A stretch of 64,000 nt of DNA from Rhodococcus antarcticus (GTDB lineage: Bacteria > Actinomycetota > Actinomycetes > Mycobacteriales > Mycobacteriaceae), in NCBI RefSeq assembly GCF_026153295.1, contig NZ_CP110615.1:1426001-1490000 (forward strand), in the 5' to 3' direction. A model generated the notes under the pieces. It was not told the origin of the DNA. It was given only the letters and a program-made list of their open reading frames with translations, and did no database searches. Each line of letters begins with the position of its first letter. Position 1 is the first letter of the stretch. The translations under genes and the position numbers were made by a program. This document shows, in pieces, positions 36,801-50,502 of the stretch.

Positions 36801-36848
36801 CCGCGCACCTCCCCGTCCGTGACCGCAGGCACAGCGTCGCACCCCCAC

Positions 36849-36854
36849 TAGAAT
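36849..36854 (+). promoter_or_regulatory. -10 element of def
   Basis: TAGAAT matches the -10 pattern and would start transcription about 30 bases before def. No -35 is clear. Confidence 0.45.
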
Positions 36855-36891
36855 CGGCGGGCCGAACCAGACCAGACCTTGGAGCCGCCGC

Positions 36892-37440
36892 GTGTCCGTC
36901 CAGCCCGTCCGCCTGTTCGGCGATCCCGTCCTGCGCACCCGTGCCGAGGAGGTCGTGGACTTCGACGCCGAGCTGAGGCAGCTGGTGGCCGACCTGCACG
37001 ACACGATGGTCGAGCAGGGCGGTGCGGGGATCGCGGCCCCCCAGATCGGGGTCGGCCTGCGGGTGTTCACCTGGATGGTGGACGGCGAGAGCGGGCACGT
37101 GGTGAACCCGACCTGGGAGACCGTGGGGCAGCAGGAGCAGGAGGGGCTCGAGGGCTGCCTGTCCATCCCGGGCCTGAAGTTCGACTGCCGGCGCGCCGAG
37201 CAGGTGGTCGCGAGGGGGTGGGACGTCCACGGCGAGCCGCTGGTGCTGCCGGGCACCGGGATGCTGGCCCGTGCGGTGCAGCACGAGGTGGACCACCTCG
37301 ACGGCGTGCTCTTCGTGGACCGGCTCGACCCGGCCGCCCGCAAGGAGGCGCTGCGCGCGATCCGGGCGGCGGAGTGGTTCGGCGCTCAGGCTCCCGTGGT
37401 GAAGCTGAACCCGCTCGGCCTGCACGGCGCGGGCCGCTGA
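36892..37440 (+). CDS. def: peptide deformylase
   Basis: The 182-residue metalloenzyme removes the formyl group from nascent proteins. All three motifs are intact: [16 protein letters not shown] with the metal Cys, and QHEVDHLDG. It is followed one base later by fmt, the enzyme that adds the formyl group to Met-tRNA. Confidence 0.97.
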   Translation: MSVQPVRLFGDPVLRTRAEEVVDFDAELRQLVADLHDTMVEQGGAGIAAPQIGVGLRVFTWMVDGESGHVVNPTWETVGQQEQEGLEGCLSIPGLKFDCRRAEQVVARGWDVHGEPLVLPGTGMLARAVQHEVDHLDGVLFVDRLDPAARKEALRAIRAAEWFGAQAPVVKLNPLGLHGAGR

Positions 37441-37441
37441 C

Positions 37442-38362
37442 GTGCGCCTGGTCTTCGCCGGCACCCCGGCCCCCGCCGTCCCGTCCCTGCAGCGACTGCT
37501 GGACTCCCCGCGCCACGACGTGGTGGCCGTGCTAACCCGGCCCGACGCACCTGCGGGCCGCGGCGGGAGGCTGAGCCGCTCACCGGTGGGCGAGCTCGCC
37601 GACGCCGCCGGTGTCCCCGTCCTCACCCCCGCACGGGTCGCCGACGCCGCCGACGCGCTCGCGGACCTGGCCCCGGACTGCATCCCGGTGGTGGCCTACG
37701 GGGCGATCGTGCCCCGCTCCGCGCTGGAGCTGCCCACCCACGGCTGGGTCAACCTGCACTTCTCCCTGCTGCCCGCGTGGCGCGGTGCCGCCCCGGTGCA
37801 GGCTGCCGTGCGCGCGGGCGACGAGGTGACCGGGGCCAGCACCTTCCGGATCGAGGCCGGCCTGGACACCGGGCCCGTCTACGGGGTGCTCACCGAGACC
37901 GTCCGGCCCACCGACACCGCAGGCGCCCTGCTCGAGCGGCTCGCGTTCTCGGGCGCGCAGCTGCTCGAGGCGACGATGGACGGGCTGGAGGCCGGTGAGC
38001 TCCAGGCCGTCGCGCAGCCCGACGAGGGCGTGTCCCTCGCCCCCAAGATCGCCGTGGACGACGCGCGGGTGGACTGGACGCGGGCCGCGCTGCACGTGGA
38101 CCGGCTGGTCCGCGCCGTCACCCCCGAGCCCGGGGCGTGGACCACCGTCGGCAAGGTGCGGGTGAAGCTCGGGCCCGTGGAGCCGACCGACGTGCAGGGC
38201 CTCGCGCCCGGGGAGCTAGCCGTGGAGAAGTCGACCGTGCTCGTGGGCACCGCCACCACCGCCGTGCGCCTGGGGCTCGTGCAACCGCCGGGCAAGAGGC
38301 CCATGGCCGCCGCCGACTGGGCCCGCGGTGCGCGGCTGAGCTCCGCGGCGGTGGCGTCGTGA
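37442..38362 (+). CDS. fmt: methionyl-tRNA formyltransferase
   Basis: The 306-residue protein uses 10-formyl-THF. It begins [17 protein letters not shown]; the active-site loop [19 protein letters not shown] carries the Asn and His, and the catalytic Asp lies in [12 protein letters not shown]-terminal OB-like tRNA-binding domain follows residue 200. It overlaps rsmB by GTGA. Confidence 0.97.
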   Translation: MRLVFAGTPAPAVPSLQRLLDSPRHDVVAVLTRPDAPAGRGGRLSRSPVGELADAAGVPVLTPARVADAADALADLAPDCIPVVAYGAIVPRSALELPTHGWVNLHFSLLPAWRGAAPVQAAVRAGDEVTGASTFRIEAGLDTGPVYGVLTETVRPTDTAGALLERLAFSGAQLLEATMDGLEAGELQAVAQPDEGVSLAPKIAVDDARVDWTRAALHVDRLVRAVTPEPGAWTTVGKVRVKLGPVEPTDVQGLAPGELAVEKSTVLVGTATTAVRLGLVQPPGKRPMAAADWARGARLSSAAVAS

Positions 38363-39756
38363 CCGAGTCCCGCCGCCCCGCCAGGCGCACCGGGGGCACC
38401 CGACGGCCCCGCCCGGCGCCGGTCCCCACCGGGGGCGACCCGGCCCGCGAGGTCGCCCGCGACGTGCTCACCGCCGTCCGGGCGCGCGACGCCTACGCCA
38501 ACCTCGTGCTTCCGGGACTGCTGCGGGAGCGGAAGATCTCCGGCCGCGACGCCGCCCTGGCCACCGAGCTCGCCTACGGCACCTGCCGGGCGCAGGGCCT
38601 GCTCGACGCGGTGCTGGAGGACTGCACCGACCGTCCGCTGGCCGATGTCGACGGTGCCCTGCTGGACGTGCTCCGCCTCGGTGCCTACCAGCTGCTGCGC
38701 ACCCGCATCGGGGCGCACGCCGCCGTGTCCACCTCGGTCGACCTGGCCCGCGCGACCCTCGGCCAGGCCCGGGCGGGGTTCGTCAACGCAGTGCTGCGCA
38801 AGGTCGGCCGCCAGGACGAGGCCGCCTGGGTGGCGCAGCTCGCCCCGGACGACGAGCTCGGTCGGCTGGCGCTGACCCACGCCCACCCCCGGTGGATCGC
38901 CGAGGCCTTCCGGGACGCGCTGGGCGCCGACGCCGGTGAGCTCGAGGAGGTGCTGCGTGCCGACGACACCCGCCCGGCCGTGCACCTGGTGGCCCGCCCC
39001 GGGGAGATCTCCGCCGAGGAGCTCGCCGCCGTCACCGGGGGCGATGCGGGTCCGTGGTCGCCCTACGCCGTGCACCTGACCGACGGGGGCGACCCCGGCC
39101 AGCTCGACGCCGTGCGCGAGGGTCTGGCGGGTGTCCAGGACGAGGGCAGCCAGCTCGTCGCCCGCGCGGTCTCGCTCGCCCCGCTGGACGGCCCGGACGG
39201 GCTGCGCTGGCTCGACCTGTGCGCCGGACCCGGGGGCAAGGCCGCGCTGCTGGGCGCGCTGGCGGGGATCGAGGGTGGACGGCTGGACGCGGTGGAGCCC
39301 AGCGAGCACCGGGCCGGGCTCGTCCGGCGCACCGCGAAGGACCTGCCGGTGGACGTGCACGTGGCCGACGGCCGGGACCCCGGCCTGGAGCCCGGGTACG
39401 ACCGCATCCTCGTCGACGCCCCGTGCACCGGGCTGGGGGCGCTGCGCCGCCGGCCCGAGGCGCGCTGGCGCCGTCAGCCCGCCGGGGTGGCCGAGCTCGT
39501 GGTGCTGCAGGGCGAGCTGCTGGCCTCGGCGCTGCGCCTGGTGCGTCCGGGCGGGGTGGTGGTCTACGCCACGTGCAGCCCGCACCGGGACGAGACCACC
39601 GGTGTCGTGGCGGCGGCGGTGGCGGCGGGCGCGGTCCAGCTGGACGCCCGCCCACTGGTGCCGGGGGTGCCGCAGCTCGGTGACGGACCTCACGTCCAGC
39701 TCTGGCCGCACCGGCACGGGACGGACGCGATGTTCCTGGCGGCCTTCCGGGGCTGA
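38359..39756 (+). CDS. rsmB: 16S rRNA (cytosine-C5)-methyltransferase RsmB
   Basis: The 465-residue enzyme has an N-terminal NusB-like domain (about 28-160) and a SAM methyltransferase domain with [16 protein letters not shown]. The two cysteines of m5C enzymes occur in [12 protein letters not shown] and ATCSPHRDE. An Arg/Pro-rich extension of about 25 residues comes first. Coupled to fmt. Confidence 0.95.
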   Translation: MTESRRPARRTGGTRRPRPAPVPTGGDPAREVARDVLTAVRARDAYANLVLPGLLRERKISGRDAALATELAYGTCRAQGLLDAVLEDCTDRPLADVDGALLDVLRLGAYQLLRTRIGAHAAVSTSVDLARATLGQARAGFVNAVLRKVGRQDEAAWVAQLAPDDELGRLALTHAHPRWIAEAFRDALGADAGELEEVLRADDTRPAVHLVARPGEISAEELAAVTGGDAGPWSPYAVHLTDGGDPGQLDAVREGLAGVQDEGSQLVARAVSLAPLDGPDGLRWLDLCAGPGGKAALLGALAGIEGGRLDAVEPSEHRAGLVRRTAKDLPVDVHVADGRDPGLEPGYDRILVDAPCTGLGALRRRPEARWRRQPAGVAELVVLQGELLASALRLVRPGGVVVYATCSPHRDETTGVVAAAVAAGAVQLDARPLVPGVPQLGDGPHVQLWPHRHGTDAMFLAAFRG

Positions 39757-39811
39757 GCCCGTCCCCCTCACGCAGGTGGCGGGCCAGCTGCGGTCGGCGA
39801 CCCTGGTTTCG

Positions 39812-39833
39812 CGCGGATTGCCCGCTATCCGCG
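39812..39833. promoter_or_regulatory. inverted repeat upstream of the exporter gene, possible operator
   Basis: CGCGGAT (39812-39818) and ATCCGCG (39827-39833) are perfect 7-bp arms with an 8-base centre, in the 188-bp gap between rsmB and the DHA2 exporter. No T run follows, so an operator is as likely as a terminator. No regulator gene is adjacent. Confidence 0.4.
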
Positions 39834-39944
39834 GGTTCCGGGCCGGGCACGGGGAGCGGGGTCGGTCCGGCCGGGGAAGGATCCCGACCGGAGCAGCGTC
39901 GCTCTCACCCCCGTTCGACCGTCCGTGAGAGGCACTGCAACCCC

Positions 39945-41438
39945 ATGACCGAGTCCCAGCTGCGCGCACCCGCCGCCGCCACCACGGCCCACGACGACCC
40001 GCACCACGGTCGCCGCTGGCTGGTCCTGGGCGTGGTCGCCGTCGCCCAGCTGATGGTGGTGCTCGACGCGACGATCGTGAACATCGCCCTGCCGTCGGCC
40101 CAGGCCGCGCTCGGCTTCGCCGACACCGACCGGCAGTGGATCGTCACCGCCTACGCGCTCTCCTTCGGCAGCCTGCTGCTGCTCGGCGGCAAGCTCGGCG
40201 ACCTGTTCGGCCGCAAGAACACCTTCATCGTGGGCCTCGTCGGCTTCGCGCTCGCCTCCGCCCTCGGCGGCGCCGCGGAGTCCTTCGGCGTCCTCGTCGG
40301 CGCGAGGGTCCTGCAGGGCGTGTTCGGCGCCCTGCTCGCCCCGGCCGCACTCGCGACGCTGGCGACCACGTTCACCGACCCGAAGGAGCGCTCCAAGGCG
40401 TTCGGGGTGTTCGGGGCTGTCGCCGGCGGCGGCAGCGCGGTGGGTCTCGTCCTCGGCGGGGTGCTCACCGAGCTGCTCTCCTGGCGCTGGTGCCTCTACG
40501 TCAACCTGGTCTTCGCCGTCCTGGCCGTGGTCGGCGCGGCGTTCCTGCTGCAGAACGCGAAGGGCCAGCACCGCACGCGGCTGGACATCCCCGGCACCCT
40601 GCTCGCCTCCGCCGGGCTGTTCTGCCTGGTCTTCGGCTTCTCGGAGGCCTCGACCAAGGGGTGGGTCTCGACCGTGACGCTCACCTCGCTGGTCGCCGGC
40701 GTGGTGCTGCTCGTCGTGTTCGTGGTGGTCCAGCAGAGGGTCAGCGCGCCGCTGCTGCCGCTGCACGTGGTCACCGACCGGGTGCGCGGCACCTGCTACG
40801 CCGCCGTGGGGCTCTCCGCCATCGCCATCTTCGCGGTGTTCCTGTTCCTCACCTACTACCTGCAGGAGATCAAGGGCTTCAGCCCCATCACCAGCGGCGT
40901 GAGCTTCCTGCCGCTGACCGCCGGCATCGTGACGGCCTCGACGACGGCCAACATCGTCCTGCTGCCGCGCACCGGTCCGCGGCCGCTGCTGCCGCTGGGC
41001 ATGGCGCTGGGCGCGGCCGGGATGTTCCTGCTCACCCGCCTCACCCCGACCGCCGGGTACGCCAGCCACGTGCTGCCGTCGCTGGTGGTGCTGGGGCTGG
41101 GCTTCGGGCTCATCTTCGCCCCGGCCATCAGCAGCGCCACGTTCGGCGTCGAGCGCCAGGACAGCGGGGTGGCGTCGGCCATGGTCAACACGATGCAGCA
41201 GGTGGGTGGGTCGATCGGCACGGCGCTGCTGTCCACCCTTGCCGCGAGTGCCACCGCCGGCTACGCCAGCACGCACACCGGCGACGGCACGCAGGTCCTC
41301 GCGGCAGTGCACGGGTACACCACCGCCTTCACGGTGTCCGGGTGCATCTTCGTCGTCGGCGCCATCCTCACGGCGGTGCTGCTCCCGTCGGGGGTGCTCA
41401 CCGCGGGTGCCCCGAAGGAGCCGGTGGCCGCGCACTGA
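39945..41438 (+). CDS. DHA2 family MFS drug-type exporter
   Basis: The 497-residue protein fits a 14-helix major facilitator. After a 25-residue His-containing cytoplasmic tail, helix 1 carries the DHA2 motif [14 protein letters not shown]. Motif [13 protein letters not shown] follows between helices 2 and 3, and motif C-like [12 protein letters not shown] in helix 5. Relatives (EmrB/QacA) export drugs by proton antiport; the substrate here is unknown. In M. tuberculosis an MFS pump (P55) also lies among the rib genes but with lprG, which is absent. Confidence 0.9.
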   Translation: MTESQLRAPAAATTAHDDPHHGRRWLVLGVVAVAQLMVVLDATIVNIALPSAQAALGFADTDRQWIVTAYALSFGSLLLLGGKLGDLFGRKNTFIVGLVGFALASALGGAAESFGVLVGARVLQGVFGALLAPAALATLATTFTDPKERSKAFGVFGAVAGGGSAVGLVLGGVLTELLSWRWCLYVNLVFAVLAVVGAAFLLQNAKGQHRTRLDIPGTLLASAGLFCLVFGFSEASTKGWVSTVTLTSLVAGVVLLVVFVVVQQRVSAPLLPLHVVTDRVRGTCYAAVGLSAIAIFAVFLFLTYYLQEIKGFSPITSGVSFLPLTAGIVTASTTANIVLLPRTGPRPLLPLGMALGAAGMFLLTRLTPTAGYASHVLPSLVVLGLGFGLIFAPAISSATFGVERQDSGVASAMVNTMQQVGGSIGTALLSTLAASATAGYASTHTGDGTQVLAAVHGYTTAFTVSGCIFVVGAILTAVLLPSGVLTAGAPKEPVAAH

Positions 41439-41461
41439 CGGGGGGCCGGGCCGGCTCGCCC

Positions 41462-41467
41462 TAGACT
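41462..41467 (+). promoter_or_regulatory. -10 element, probable leaderless transcript of rpe
   Basis: TAGACT ends 8 bases before the GTG at 41476 with no Shine-Dalgarno in between. Confidence 0.5.
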
Positions 41468-41475
41468 CCGCCCCC

Positions 41476-42165
41476 GTGCCTGCCCAACGTCCTGCGCCGA
41501 TGATCGCGCCATCCCTGCTCAGCGCCGACTTCGCCCGCCTGGGCGAGGAGGCGGCGGCCGCACACGGGTCGGACTGGCTCCACGTGGACGTCATGGACAA
41601 CCACTTCGTGCCGAACCTGACCCTCGGGCTGCCCGTCGTCCAGGCCCTGCTGCGGGCCACCGACATCCCCCTCGACTGTCACCTCATGATCACCGAGCCC
41701 GGCCGCTGGGCGCCCGCGTACGCCGAGGCCGGGGTGCGCAACGTCACCTTCCACGCCGAGGCCACGCAGGACCCGGTCTCCGTGGCCCGCGACATCCGGG
41801 CGGCGGGGGCGAGGGCAGGGCTCGCGCTGAAGCCCGGCACCCCGCTCGAGCCGTACCTGGCCATCCTCGCCGAGGTCGACACGCTGCTCGTCATGAGCGT
41901 CGAGCCCGGTTTCGGCGGCCAGTCGTTCATGCCGGAGGTGCTGGAGAAGGTGCGCACGCTGCGCGGTCTCGTGGACACCGGCCACCTGGAGCTGCTGGTG
42001 GAGATCGACGGCGGGATCAACGCCGACACCATCCACGCCGCGGCGGAGGCCGGGGTGGACTGCTTCGTCGCCGGCTCGGCCGTCTACGGCGCCGAGGACC
42101 CGGCCGCCGCGGTGGCGGCCCTGCGCGTCGCTGCGGCCGCCGCGCGTGAGCCCACGACGGCGTGA
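41476..42165 (+). CDS. rpe: ribulose-phosphate 3-epimerase
   Basis: The 229-residue TIM barrel interconverts ribulose 5-phosphate and xylulose 5-phosphate. Motifs: [26 protein letters not shown] with metal His/Asp, [17 protein letters not shown] and EIDGGIN. It heads the rib cluster; ribulose 5-phosphate is a riboflavin precursor. Overlaps ribD by GTGA. Confidence 0.97.
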   Translation: MPAQRPAPMIAPSLLSADFARLGEEAAAAHGSDWLHVDVMDNHFVPNLTLGLPVVQALLRATDIPLDCHLMITEPGRWAPAYAEAGVRNVTFHAEATQDPVSVARDIRAAGARAGLALKPGTPLEPYLAILAEVDTLLVMSVEPGFGGQSFMPEVLEKVRTLRGLVDTGHLELLVEIDGGINADTIHAAAEAGVDCFVAGSAVYGAEDPAAAVAALRVAAAAAREPTTA

Positions 42166-43160
42166 ACCGGGAGCAGGCACTCGTCCTCGCCACCGCGGCC
42201 GGTGAGGCCGTCCGGGGCACCACGAGCCCCAACCCGCCCGTCGGCTGCGTCGTCCTGGACGCCGACGGTGAGCTGGTCGGCACCGGGGCCACCGCCCCGC
42301 CGGGTGGGCCGCACGCCGAGGTCGTGGCCCTGGCACGGGCGGGTGAGCGGGCGCGGGGCGGCACGGCCGTCACCACCCTCGAGCCGTGCAACCACACCGG
42401 GCGGACCGGGCCGTGCAGCGTGGCACTCGTCACCGCTGGGATCGCGCACGTGCACTACGCCGCCGCCGACCCCACCCCCCAGGCCGCCGGTGGAGCCGCG
42501 CACCTGCGCGCGGCCGGGGTGACCACCAGCACCACGGGCACCGACCCGGCCCCGCTGCGCGCGTGGCTGCACCGCCAGCGCACCGGGCGCCCGCACGTCA
42601 CCTGGAAGCTCGCCGCCAGCCTGGACGGGCGCACCGCGGCCGTGGATGGCACCAGCCGATGGATCACCGGCCCGCAGGCGCGGGCCCAGGTGCACGCCGA
42701 GCGGGCCCGGGTCGACGCCATCGTGGTGGGCACCGGCACCGCGCTGGCCGACGACCCGGCGCTGACCGCCCGCCACCCCGACGGCACCCTCGCCGGCCAC
42801 CAGCCGCTGCGCGTCGTGGTCGGGCACCGGCCGCTCCCGGCGGGGGCGCAGCTGCTCGACGACACCGCGGTGACGCTGCTGCTGGACACCCACGACCCGC
42901 ACGCCGTGCTGGCCGCGCTGACCGACCACCCGGACGTGCTGCTGGAGGGCGGCGCGACCCTGGCCGGGGCGTTCGCGGCCGCCGGGCTGCTGGACCGCGT
43001 GGTGGCCTACGTCGCACCCGTGCTGCTCGGAGCGGGCCCGGCCGCGCTGGGGGATGCTGGGGTGGGAACGATCGCGCGGGCGCTGCGGTTCGAGGTGGAG
43101 AGCGTCGAGCTCGTCGGCGCGGACGTACGGCTGGTCCTGGGACCAGCAGAACGGGGTTGA
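42162..43160 (+). CDS. ribD: bifunctional riboflavin deaminase/reductase RibD
   Basis: The 332-residue protein deaminates then reduces the pyrimidine intermediate of riboflavin synthesis. The N-terminal deaminase has the zinc ligands in PHAEV and [12 protein letters not shown]. The C-terminal DHFR-like reductase begins near residue 145 ([14 protein letters not shown]) and includes [12 protein letters not shown]. No FMN riboswitch precedes it. Confidence 0.95.
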   Translation: MNREQALVLATAAGEAVRGTTSPNPPVGCVVLDADGELVGTGATAPPGGPHAEVVALARAGERARGGTAVTTLEPCNHTGRTGPCSVALVTAGIAHVHYAAADPTPQAAGGAAHLRAAGVTTSTTGTDPAPLRAWLHRQRTGRPHVTWKLAASLDGRTAAVDGTSRWITGPQARAQVHAERARVDAIVVGTGTALADDPALTARHPDGTLAGHQPLRVVVGHRPLPAGAQLLDDTAVTLLLDTHDPHAVLAALTDHPDVLLEGGATLAGAFAAAGLLDRVVAYVAPVLLGAGPAALGDAGVGTIARALRFEVESVELVGADVRLVLGPAERG

Positions 43161-43164
43161 GGCA

Positions 43165-43841
43165 GTGTTCACCGGCATCGTCGAGGAGCTCGGTGAGGTG
43201 GTCCGAAAGGACGACCTCGCCGACGCCGCCCGCTTCACCGTCCGCGGGCCGCTGGTCACCAGCGACGCGGGGCACGGGGACTCCATCTCGGTGAACGGCG
43301 TGTGCCTGACCGTCGTCGAGGTCTCCGACGGCACCTTCACCGCGGACGTGATGAAGGAGACACTGACCCGCTCCAGCCTCGGCGCCCTGGCCGCCGGCAG
43401 CCCGGTGAACCTCGAGCGCGCGGCGACCCTGAGCACGCGCCTGGGGGGCCACCTCGTCCAGGGCCACGTCGACGGCACCGGCGAGGTGCTCGGCCGCACG
43501 CCGTCCGAGCACTGGGAGCTGGTGCGGATCTCCCTGCCGGACAGGATCTCCCGCTACGTCGTGGAGAAGGGCTCCATCACCGTCGACGGGGTGTCGCTGA
43601 CCGTCGCGGCGCTGGACGCCGAGTCCTTCACCGTCTCCCTCATCCCCACCACCCTGGAGCTGACCACCCTCGGGCAGGCCCGCCCCGGCACCCCGGTCAA
43701 CCTGGAGGTGGACGTGATCGCCAAGTACGTCGAGCGGTTGTCGCTCGCGGGGCGCACCGAGCGGGCGGTCGTGGGCACCGTCGGCACGCCGCCGTCGGCC
43801 GCGGTGGGACACTCAGCAGCCAACCCCCAGGAGGCAGACCG

Positions 43842-43845
<4 letters not shown>
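43165..43845 (+). CDS. ribE: riboflavin synthase, alpha subunit type
   Basis: The 226-residue enzyme dismutates two lumazine molecules to riboflavin. It has the two tandem lumazine-binding repeats: [12 protein letters not shown] with VNGVCLTVV, and [13 protein letters not shown] with [13 protein letters not shown] 43165 fits the invariant MFTGIVEE start. Stop overlaps ribBA by GTGA. The symbol ribC is used for the same enzyme in some genomes. Confidence 0.96.
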
Positions 43846-46073
<2,228 letters not shown>

Positions 46074-46077
<4 letters not shown>

Positions 46078-46490
46078 GCGGGCCCCCGCTGAACCGGCGC
46101 ACCGCGGTCTGCGGGCTGCTCCTCGGGCTGGTGGCTCCGGGCACGCTGGCCGCGTGCGCCAGCGGCGTCGCCGCCCCGACCGTCGACTCCGCACCGGGCA
46201 CCGTGCTGGCCGAGCTCTCCGCCGTGCCCGTGGGCGGAGGAGCGGTGGTCGACGGCCCGTCCGGCAAGGTCCTGCTGGTGCAGGAGGTCGCCGGCACCGT
46301 CACCGGCTACTCCGCGCGCTGCCCGCACGCCGGGGTCACCGTGAACCCGCCGGTGGACGGCGTCGTGGTCTGCCCAGCCCACGGCAGCCGGTTCGACCCG
46401 GCCACGGGGGACGTCACCCAGGGGCCCGCCCAGCGCGGGCTCACCCCGCTCGCGGTGGCCGTCTCCGGGACGCAGGTCGTCATCGCCTGA
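46074..46490 (+). CDS. Rieske [2Fe-2S] Tat-type lipoprotein
   Basis: The 138-residue protein has a twin-arginine-like signal (NRRTAVCGLLLGL, Arg8-Arg9) ending in the lipobox LAAC with Cys28, so it should be folded before export and lipid-anchored outside. The Rieske ligands are Cys83-x-His85 (CPH) and Cys100-xx-His103 (CPAHGSRF). The disulfide cysteines of cytochrome-bc1-type Rieske proteins are missing, so it belongs to the ferredoxin-like group. Redox partner unknown. Confidence 0.88.
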
Positions 46491-46596
46491 GCACGCGGCC
46501 CCGGGTGCGACGCACTCCGGGCACACCCGCGCCGAGCTCGTCGACCGGGTGGCCGCGGGACTGCCGGCCGTGCCGGAGACCGTCGGGGGTCGGGAC

Positions 46597-46602
46597 TAGC
46601 CT
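46597..46602 (+). promoter_or_regulatory. -10 element, probable leaderless transcript of uvrC
   Basis: TAGCCT ends 6 bases before the uvrC GTG at 46609. The gap 46491-46608 shows no supported ORF. Confidence 0.5.
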
Positions 46603-46608
46603 GGAGCC

Positions 46609-48585
46609 GTGCCCGACCCGTCCACGTACCGCCCGGCGACCGGCACCATCCCGGAGGAGCCCGGGGTCTACAAGTTCCGCGACCCGCACGGCCGCGTGGT
46701 GTACGTCGGCAAGGCCAAGAGCCTGCGCCAGCGGCTGAACAGCTACTTCGCCGACCTCGCCGGCCTGCACCCGCGCACCCGCCAGATGGTGACCACGGCC
46801 GCGTCCGTCGAGTGGACCGTCGTCGGCACCGAGGTCGAGGCGCTCCAGCTCGAGTACAACTGGATCAAGGAGTTCGACCCGCGGTTCAACGTTCGCTACC
46901 GCGACGACAAGAGCTACCCGATGCTCGCGGTGACCCTCAACGAGGCCTACCCCCGGCTGTTCGTCTACCGGGGGCCACGTCGCAAGGGGGTGCGCTACTT
47001 CGGCCCGTACCCGCACGCCTGGGCCATCCGCGAGACCCTGGACACGCTGCTGCGGGTCTTCCCCGCACGCACCTGCTCCACCGGGGTGTTCAAGCGCCAC
47101 AACCAGATCGGGAGGCCCTGCCTGCTCGGCTACATCGGCAAGTGCTCGGCGCCCTGCGTCGGCACGGTCGACCAGGCCACCCACCGGCAGACGGTCGAGG
47201 ACTTCTGCGACTTCCTGGCCGGGCGCACCGACAAGCTCGTCCGCCAGCTCGAGCGCCAGATGGTGCAGGCCTCCGACGAGCTGGACTTCGAGAAGGCCGC
47301 CCGCCTGCGCGACGACGCGGGCGCGCTCAAGCGGGCCATGGAGAAGCAGGCCGTGGTCCTCGGCGACGGCACCGACGCCGACCTCGTGGCGTTCGCCTCC
47401 GACGACCTCGAGGCCGCCGTGCAGGTCTTCCACGTCCGGGGTGGCCGGGTCCGCGGCCAGCGCGGGTGGGTGGTCGAGAAGTCCGGGGACGCCGACGACG
47501 TGCCGGCGCTGGTCGAGCAGTTCCTCACCCAGTTCTACGGACAGGAGGCGGCCCTCGTCGCCGACGACCCGAAGGCCAGGCCCGTCCCGAGGGAGGTGCT
47601 GGTGCCCGAGCTGCCGGCCGACGCCCCGGCGCTGGAGGAGTGGCTCAGCTCGCTGCGCGGGTCCCGGGTGGACCTGCGGGTGCCGCAGCGCGGGGACAAG
47701 CGGGCCCTGGCGGAGACCGTCGCCCGCAACGCCGCCGAAGCCTTCTCCCAGCACAAGCTCAAGCGCGCCGGGGACCTCACCTCGCGCTCGCAGGCCCTGC
47801 AGGGCATCCAGGAGCTGCTCGGGCTGGGGACCGCCCCGCTGCGGATCGAGTGCGTGGACGTCAGCCACGTGCAGGGCACCGACGTCGTCGCGTCCCTGGT
47901 GGTGTTCGAGGACGGGCTGCCCCGCAAGTCGGACTACCGGCACTACGCGATCAAGGAGGCCGCCGGCGACGGGCACTCCGACGACGTCGCGAGCATCGCC
48001 GAGGTCACCCGGCGGAGGTTCCTGCGGCACACGAGCCCACCCACTCCCGAGCTCGAGGCGGTGGCTGCACCCGTCGAGGGCCCCACCCCGGGCATCGACC
48101 CCGACACCGGTCGACCACGACGCTTCGCCTACCCGCCCAACCTCTACGTGGTGGACGGTGGTCAGCCGCAGGTCACCGCAGCGGCAGCCGTGCTCGACGA
48201 GCTGGGCGTCACCGACGTTGCGGTCATCGGGCTGGCCAAGCGGCTGGAGGAGGTGTGGGTGGCCGGCGAGGACGACCCGCTGATCCTGCCGCGCACCTCC
48301 GAGGCGCTCTACCTGCTGCAACGGGTGCGCGACGAAGCGCACCGCTTCGCCATCACGTTCCACCGCAGCAAGCGCAGCAAGCGGATGACGACCTCCGCGC
48401 TGGACTCCGTGCGAGGCCTGGGGGAGAGTCGTCGCACCGCGCTGGTGTCCCACTTCGGGTCGGTGGCGCGGCTCCAGCAGGCCAGCGTCGAGCAGATCAC
48501 CGAGGTGCCCGGCATCGGCGTCTCCACCGCGACCGCGGTGCTGGCGGCGCTGAACGGACCGGCACCACAGGGGGAGACGGCGTGA
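46609..48585 (+). CDS. uvrC: excinuclease ABC subunit C
   Basis: The 658-residue nuclease makes both incisions in nucleotide excision repair. The GIY-YIG domain is at the N terminus ([22 protein letters not shown]). The UVR domain for UvrB binding is near residue 205 ([12 protein letters not shown]), then the RNase H-like domain with [12 protein letters not shown] and VVDGGQPQV, and C-terminal tandem helix-hairpin-helix. Coupled to rapZ by GTGA. Confidence 0.97.
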   Translation: MPDPSTYRPATGTIPEEPGVYKFRDPHGRVVYVGKAKSLRQRLNSYFADLAGLHPRTRQMVTTAASVEWTVVGTEVEALQLEYNWIKEFDPRFNVRYRDDKSYPMLAVTLNEAYPRLFVYRGPRRKGVRYFGPYPHAWAIRETLDTLLRVFPARTCSTGVFKRHNQIGRPCLLGYIGKCSAPCVGTVDQATHRQTVEDFCDFLAGRTDKLVRQLERQMVQASDELDFEKAARLRDDAGALKRAMEKQAVVLGDGTDADLVAFASDDLEAAVQVFHVRGGRVRGQRGWVVEKSGDADDVPALVEQFLTQFYGQEAALVADDPKARPVPREVLVPELPADAPALEEWLSSLRGSRVDLRVPQRGDKRALAETVARNAAEAFSQHKLKRAGDLTSRSQALQGIQELLGLGTAPLRIECVDVSHVQGTDVVASLVVFEDGLPRKSDYRHYAIKEAAGDGHSDDVASIAEVTRRRFLRHTSPPTPELEAVAAPVEGPTPGIDPDTGRPRRFAYPPNLYVVDGGQPQVTAAAAVLDELGVTDVAVIGLAKRLEEVWVAGEDDPLILPRTSEALYLLQRVRDEAHRFAITFHRSKRSKRMTTSALDSVRGLGESRRTALVSHFGSVARLQQASVEQITEVPGIGVSTATAVLAALNGPAPQGETA

Positions 48586-49496
48586 ACGACAGCACCACCG
48601 GCGAGGACCAGGGCCCGACCAGCGGCATCGAGGTCGCACTGGTCACCGGCCTGTCCGGCGCCGGACGTTCGACCGCGGCCAAGGTGCTGGAGGACCTCGG
48701 CTGGTTCGTGGTGGACAACCTGCCCCCTGAGCTCATCTCCACCATGGTCGACCTCGGTGCCCGGTCGGCCCGCGGGGCCGACGACGGGATCACCCGCATC
48801 GCCGTGGTCATGGACGTGCGCAGCCGGGCGTTCACCGGAGACCTCGCCTCGGTCATCAAGGACCTCGACGCCCGCGGCACCAAGCCGAGGGTGCTGTTCC
48901 TGGAGGCCTCCGACGCCCTGCTCATCCGCCGCTTCGAGCAGGTGCGCCGCAGCCACCCGCTGCAGGGCCCGGGACGGCTCTCCGACGGCATCGCCGCGGA
49001 GCGCGCCCTGCTGGCGCCGCTGCGGGCGGAGGCCGACCTCGTCATCGACACCACGACGCTGTCGGTGCACGACCTGCGGGCCACCATCGAGAGCGCCTTC
49101 GGCGACGCGTCGACCGCCCAGACCCGGGTGACGGTGCTGTCCTTCGGCTACAAGTACGGCCTGCCCATGGACGCCGACCTCGTCGTGGACGTGCGGTTCC
49201 TGCCGAACCCGCACTGGATCCCCGAGCTGCGCGAGCACACCGGGCAGGACGCCGACGTCCGCGACTACGTGCTCGCCCAGGAGGGCGCGGGGGAGTTCCT
49301 CGACCGTTACCACGACCTGATCCGGCTGATCAGCGCCGGCTACCGCCGCGAGGGCAAGCGCTACCTCACCCTCGCCGTCGGCTGCACGGGCGGCAAGCAC
49401 CGGTCGGTGGCGATCTCCGAGCAGCTCGCCGTGCGGCTCGCCGAGCAGGACGGGCTCTCGGTGCGCGTGGAGCACCGCGACCTGGGGCGGGAGTGA
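48582..49496 (+). CDS. rapZ: RapZ family nucleotide-binding protein
   Basis: The 304-residue protein has an N-terminal P-loop-like GLSGAGRST at residues 23-31, where Arg29 replaces the Walker lysine, as in the mycobacterial homologue. A C-terminal domain follows with [24 protein letters not shown] and [11 protein letters not shown]. coli RapZ controls glmZ sRNA decay; in actinobacteria the role is less clear. The uvrC-rapZ-yvcK-whiA order is conserved. Confidence 0.94.
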   Translation: MNDSTTGEDQGPTSGIEVALVTGLSGAGRSTAAKVLEDLGWFVVDNLPPELISTMVDLGARSARGADDGITRIAVVMDVRSRAFTGDLASVIKDLDARGTKPRVLFLEASDALLIRRFEQVRRSHPLQGPGRLSDGIAAERALLAPLRAEADLVIDTTTLSVHDLRATIESAFGDASTAQTRVTVLSFGYKYGLPMDADLVVDVRFLPNPHWIPELREHTGQDADVRDYVLAQEGAGEFLDRYHDLIRLISAGYRREGKRYLTLAVGCTGGKHRSVAISEQLAVRLAEQDGLSVRVEHRDLGRE

Positions 49497-50470
49497 CACC
49501 GGGGGGTGGGGCGGGAGCGGCCACTCGTCCCCTGGCCGTGGTCGCGCTGGGTGGGGGCCACGGGCTGCACGCCACCCTCGGTGCGGCCCGTCGCCTCACC
49601 GACGACGTGACGGCCGTGGTCACCGTGGCCGACGACGGCGGCTCGTCGGGACGTCTGCGCCGCGAGCTCGACGTGCTCCCCCCCGGTGACCTGCGGATGG
49701 CGCTGTCCGCCCTGGCGGCCACGGACCAGCGCGGCGCCCGCTGGACCGAGGTGCTGCAGCACCGCTTCGGTGGCTCCGGAGCGCTGTCCGGCCACCCGGT
49801 GGGCAACCTGCTGCTCGCCGGGTTCACCGAGGTGCTCGGGGACCCGGTCGCGGCGCTCGACGAGGTGGGCGCCGTGCTGGGCGTGCGGGGACGGGTGCTG
49901 CCGATGAGCCGGCTGCCGCTGGAGATCGAGGCCGACGTGGTGGGCCTGGACGCCGACCCTCGGGTCTCCCGCCGGATCCGCGGGCAGGTGGCGGTGGCGA
50001 CCACCCCGGGCCGGGTGCGCCGGGTGCGCCTGCTGCCCGACGCGCCCCCGGCCTGCGCCGAGGCCGTGGCCGCCGTGCTGCGGGCCGACCTCGTGCTGCT
50101 GGGGCCGGGATCCTGGTTCTCCAGCGTCATCCCGCACCTGCTGGTGCCCGAGCTCCTGGCGGCGGTGCTCGCGAGCCCGGGGCGCCGGGCCGTGGTGCTG
50201 AACCTCGGCCCTCAGCCGGGCGAGACCGCGGGGTTCTCCGCCGAGCGACACCTGCACGTACTCTCCCAGCACGCACCCGACCTTCGTCTCGACGAGGTGG
50301 TGGTGGACAGCGGCACCGAGCTGCAGGACACCGAGCGGGCCCACCTGGACCGGGCCGCGGCGGCCCTCGGTGGCGTGGTCCGGACGGCTCCGGTGGCCGT
50401 GCCCGGCACCACGGTGCACGACCCGGCGCTGCTCGCGGCGGCCCTCGAGCAGGTGGTCCGGGCAGGGTGA
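49493..50470 (+). CDS. yvcK: gluconeogenesis factor YvcK / CofD-like protein
   Basis: The 325-residue protein has the CofD-like Rossmann fold with [27 protein letters not shown] and [14 protein letters not shown]. YvcK homologues bind UDP-sugars and affect cell wall precursor supply and growth on gluconeogenic carbon. It overlaps rapZ by GTGA and is followed by a 109-bp gap with tandem repeats before whiA. Confidence 0.93.
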   Translation: MTPGGGAGAATRPLAVVALGGGHGLHATLGAARRLTDDVTAVVTVADDGGSSGRLRRELDVLPPGDLRMALSALAATDQRGARWTEVLQHRFGGSGALSGHPVGNLLLAGFTEVLGDPVAALDEVGAVLGVRGRVLPMSRLPLEIEADVVGLDADPRVSRRIRGQVAVATTPGRVRRVRLLPDAPPACAEAVAAVLRADLVLLGPGSWFSSVIPHLLVPELLAAVLASPGRRAVVLNLGPQPGETAGFSAERHLHVLSQHAPDLRLDEVVVDSGTELQDTERAHLDRAAAALGGVVRTAPVAVPGTTVHDPALLAAALEQVVRAG

Positions 50471-50502
50471 CGGCGAGGGCGGGCACAGCGGCGACGGCAG
50501 GA

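Noticed and set aside
42100-42165. Possible FMN riboswitch before ribD
   Set aside because: ribD overlaps rpe by 4 bp, leaving no leader; nothing resembling the FMN element lies before rpe either.
46492-46599. Coding-looking frame between the Rieske gene and uvrC (contains TRAELVDRVAAGLPAVPETV)
   Set aside because: No start codon or ribosome binding site at its beginning, under 40 codons, and it runs into the uvrC -10.
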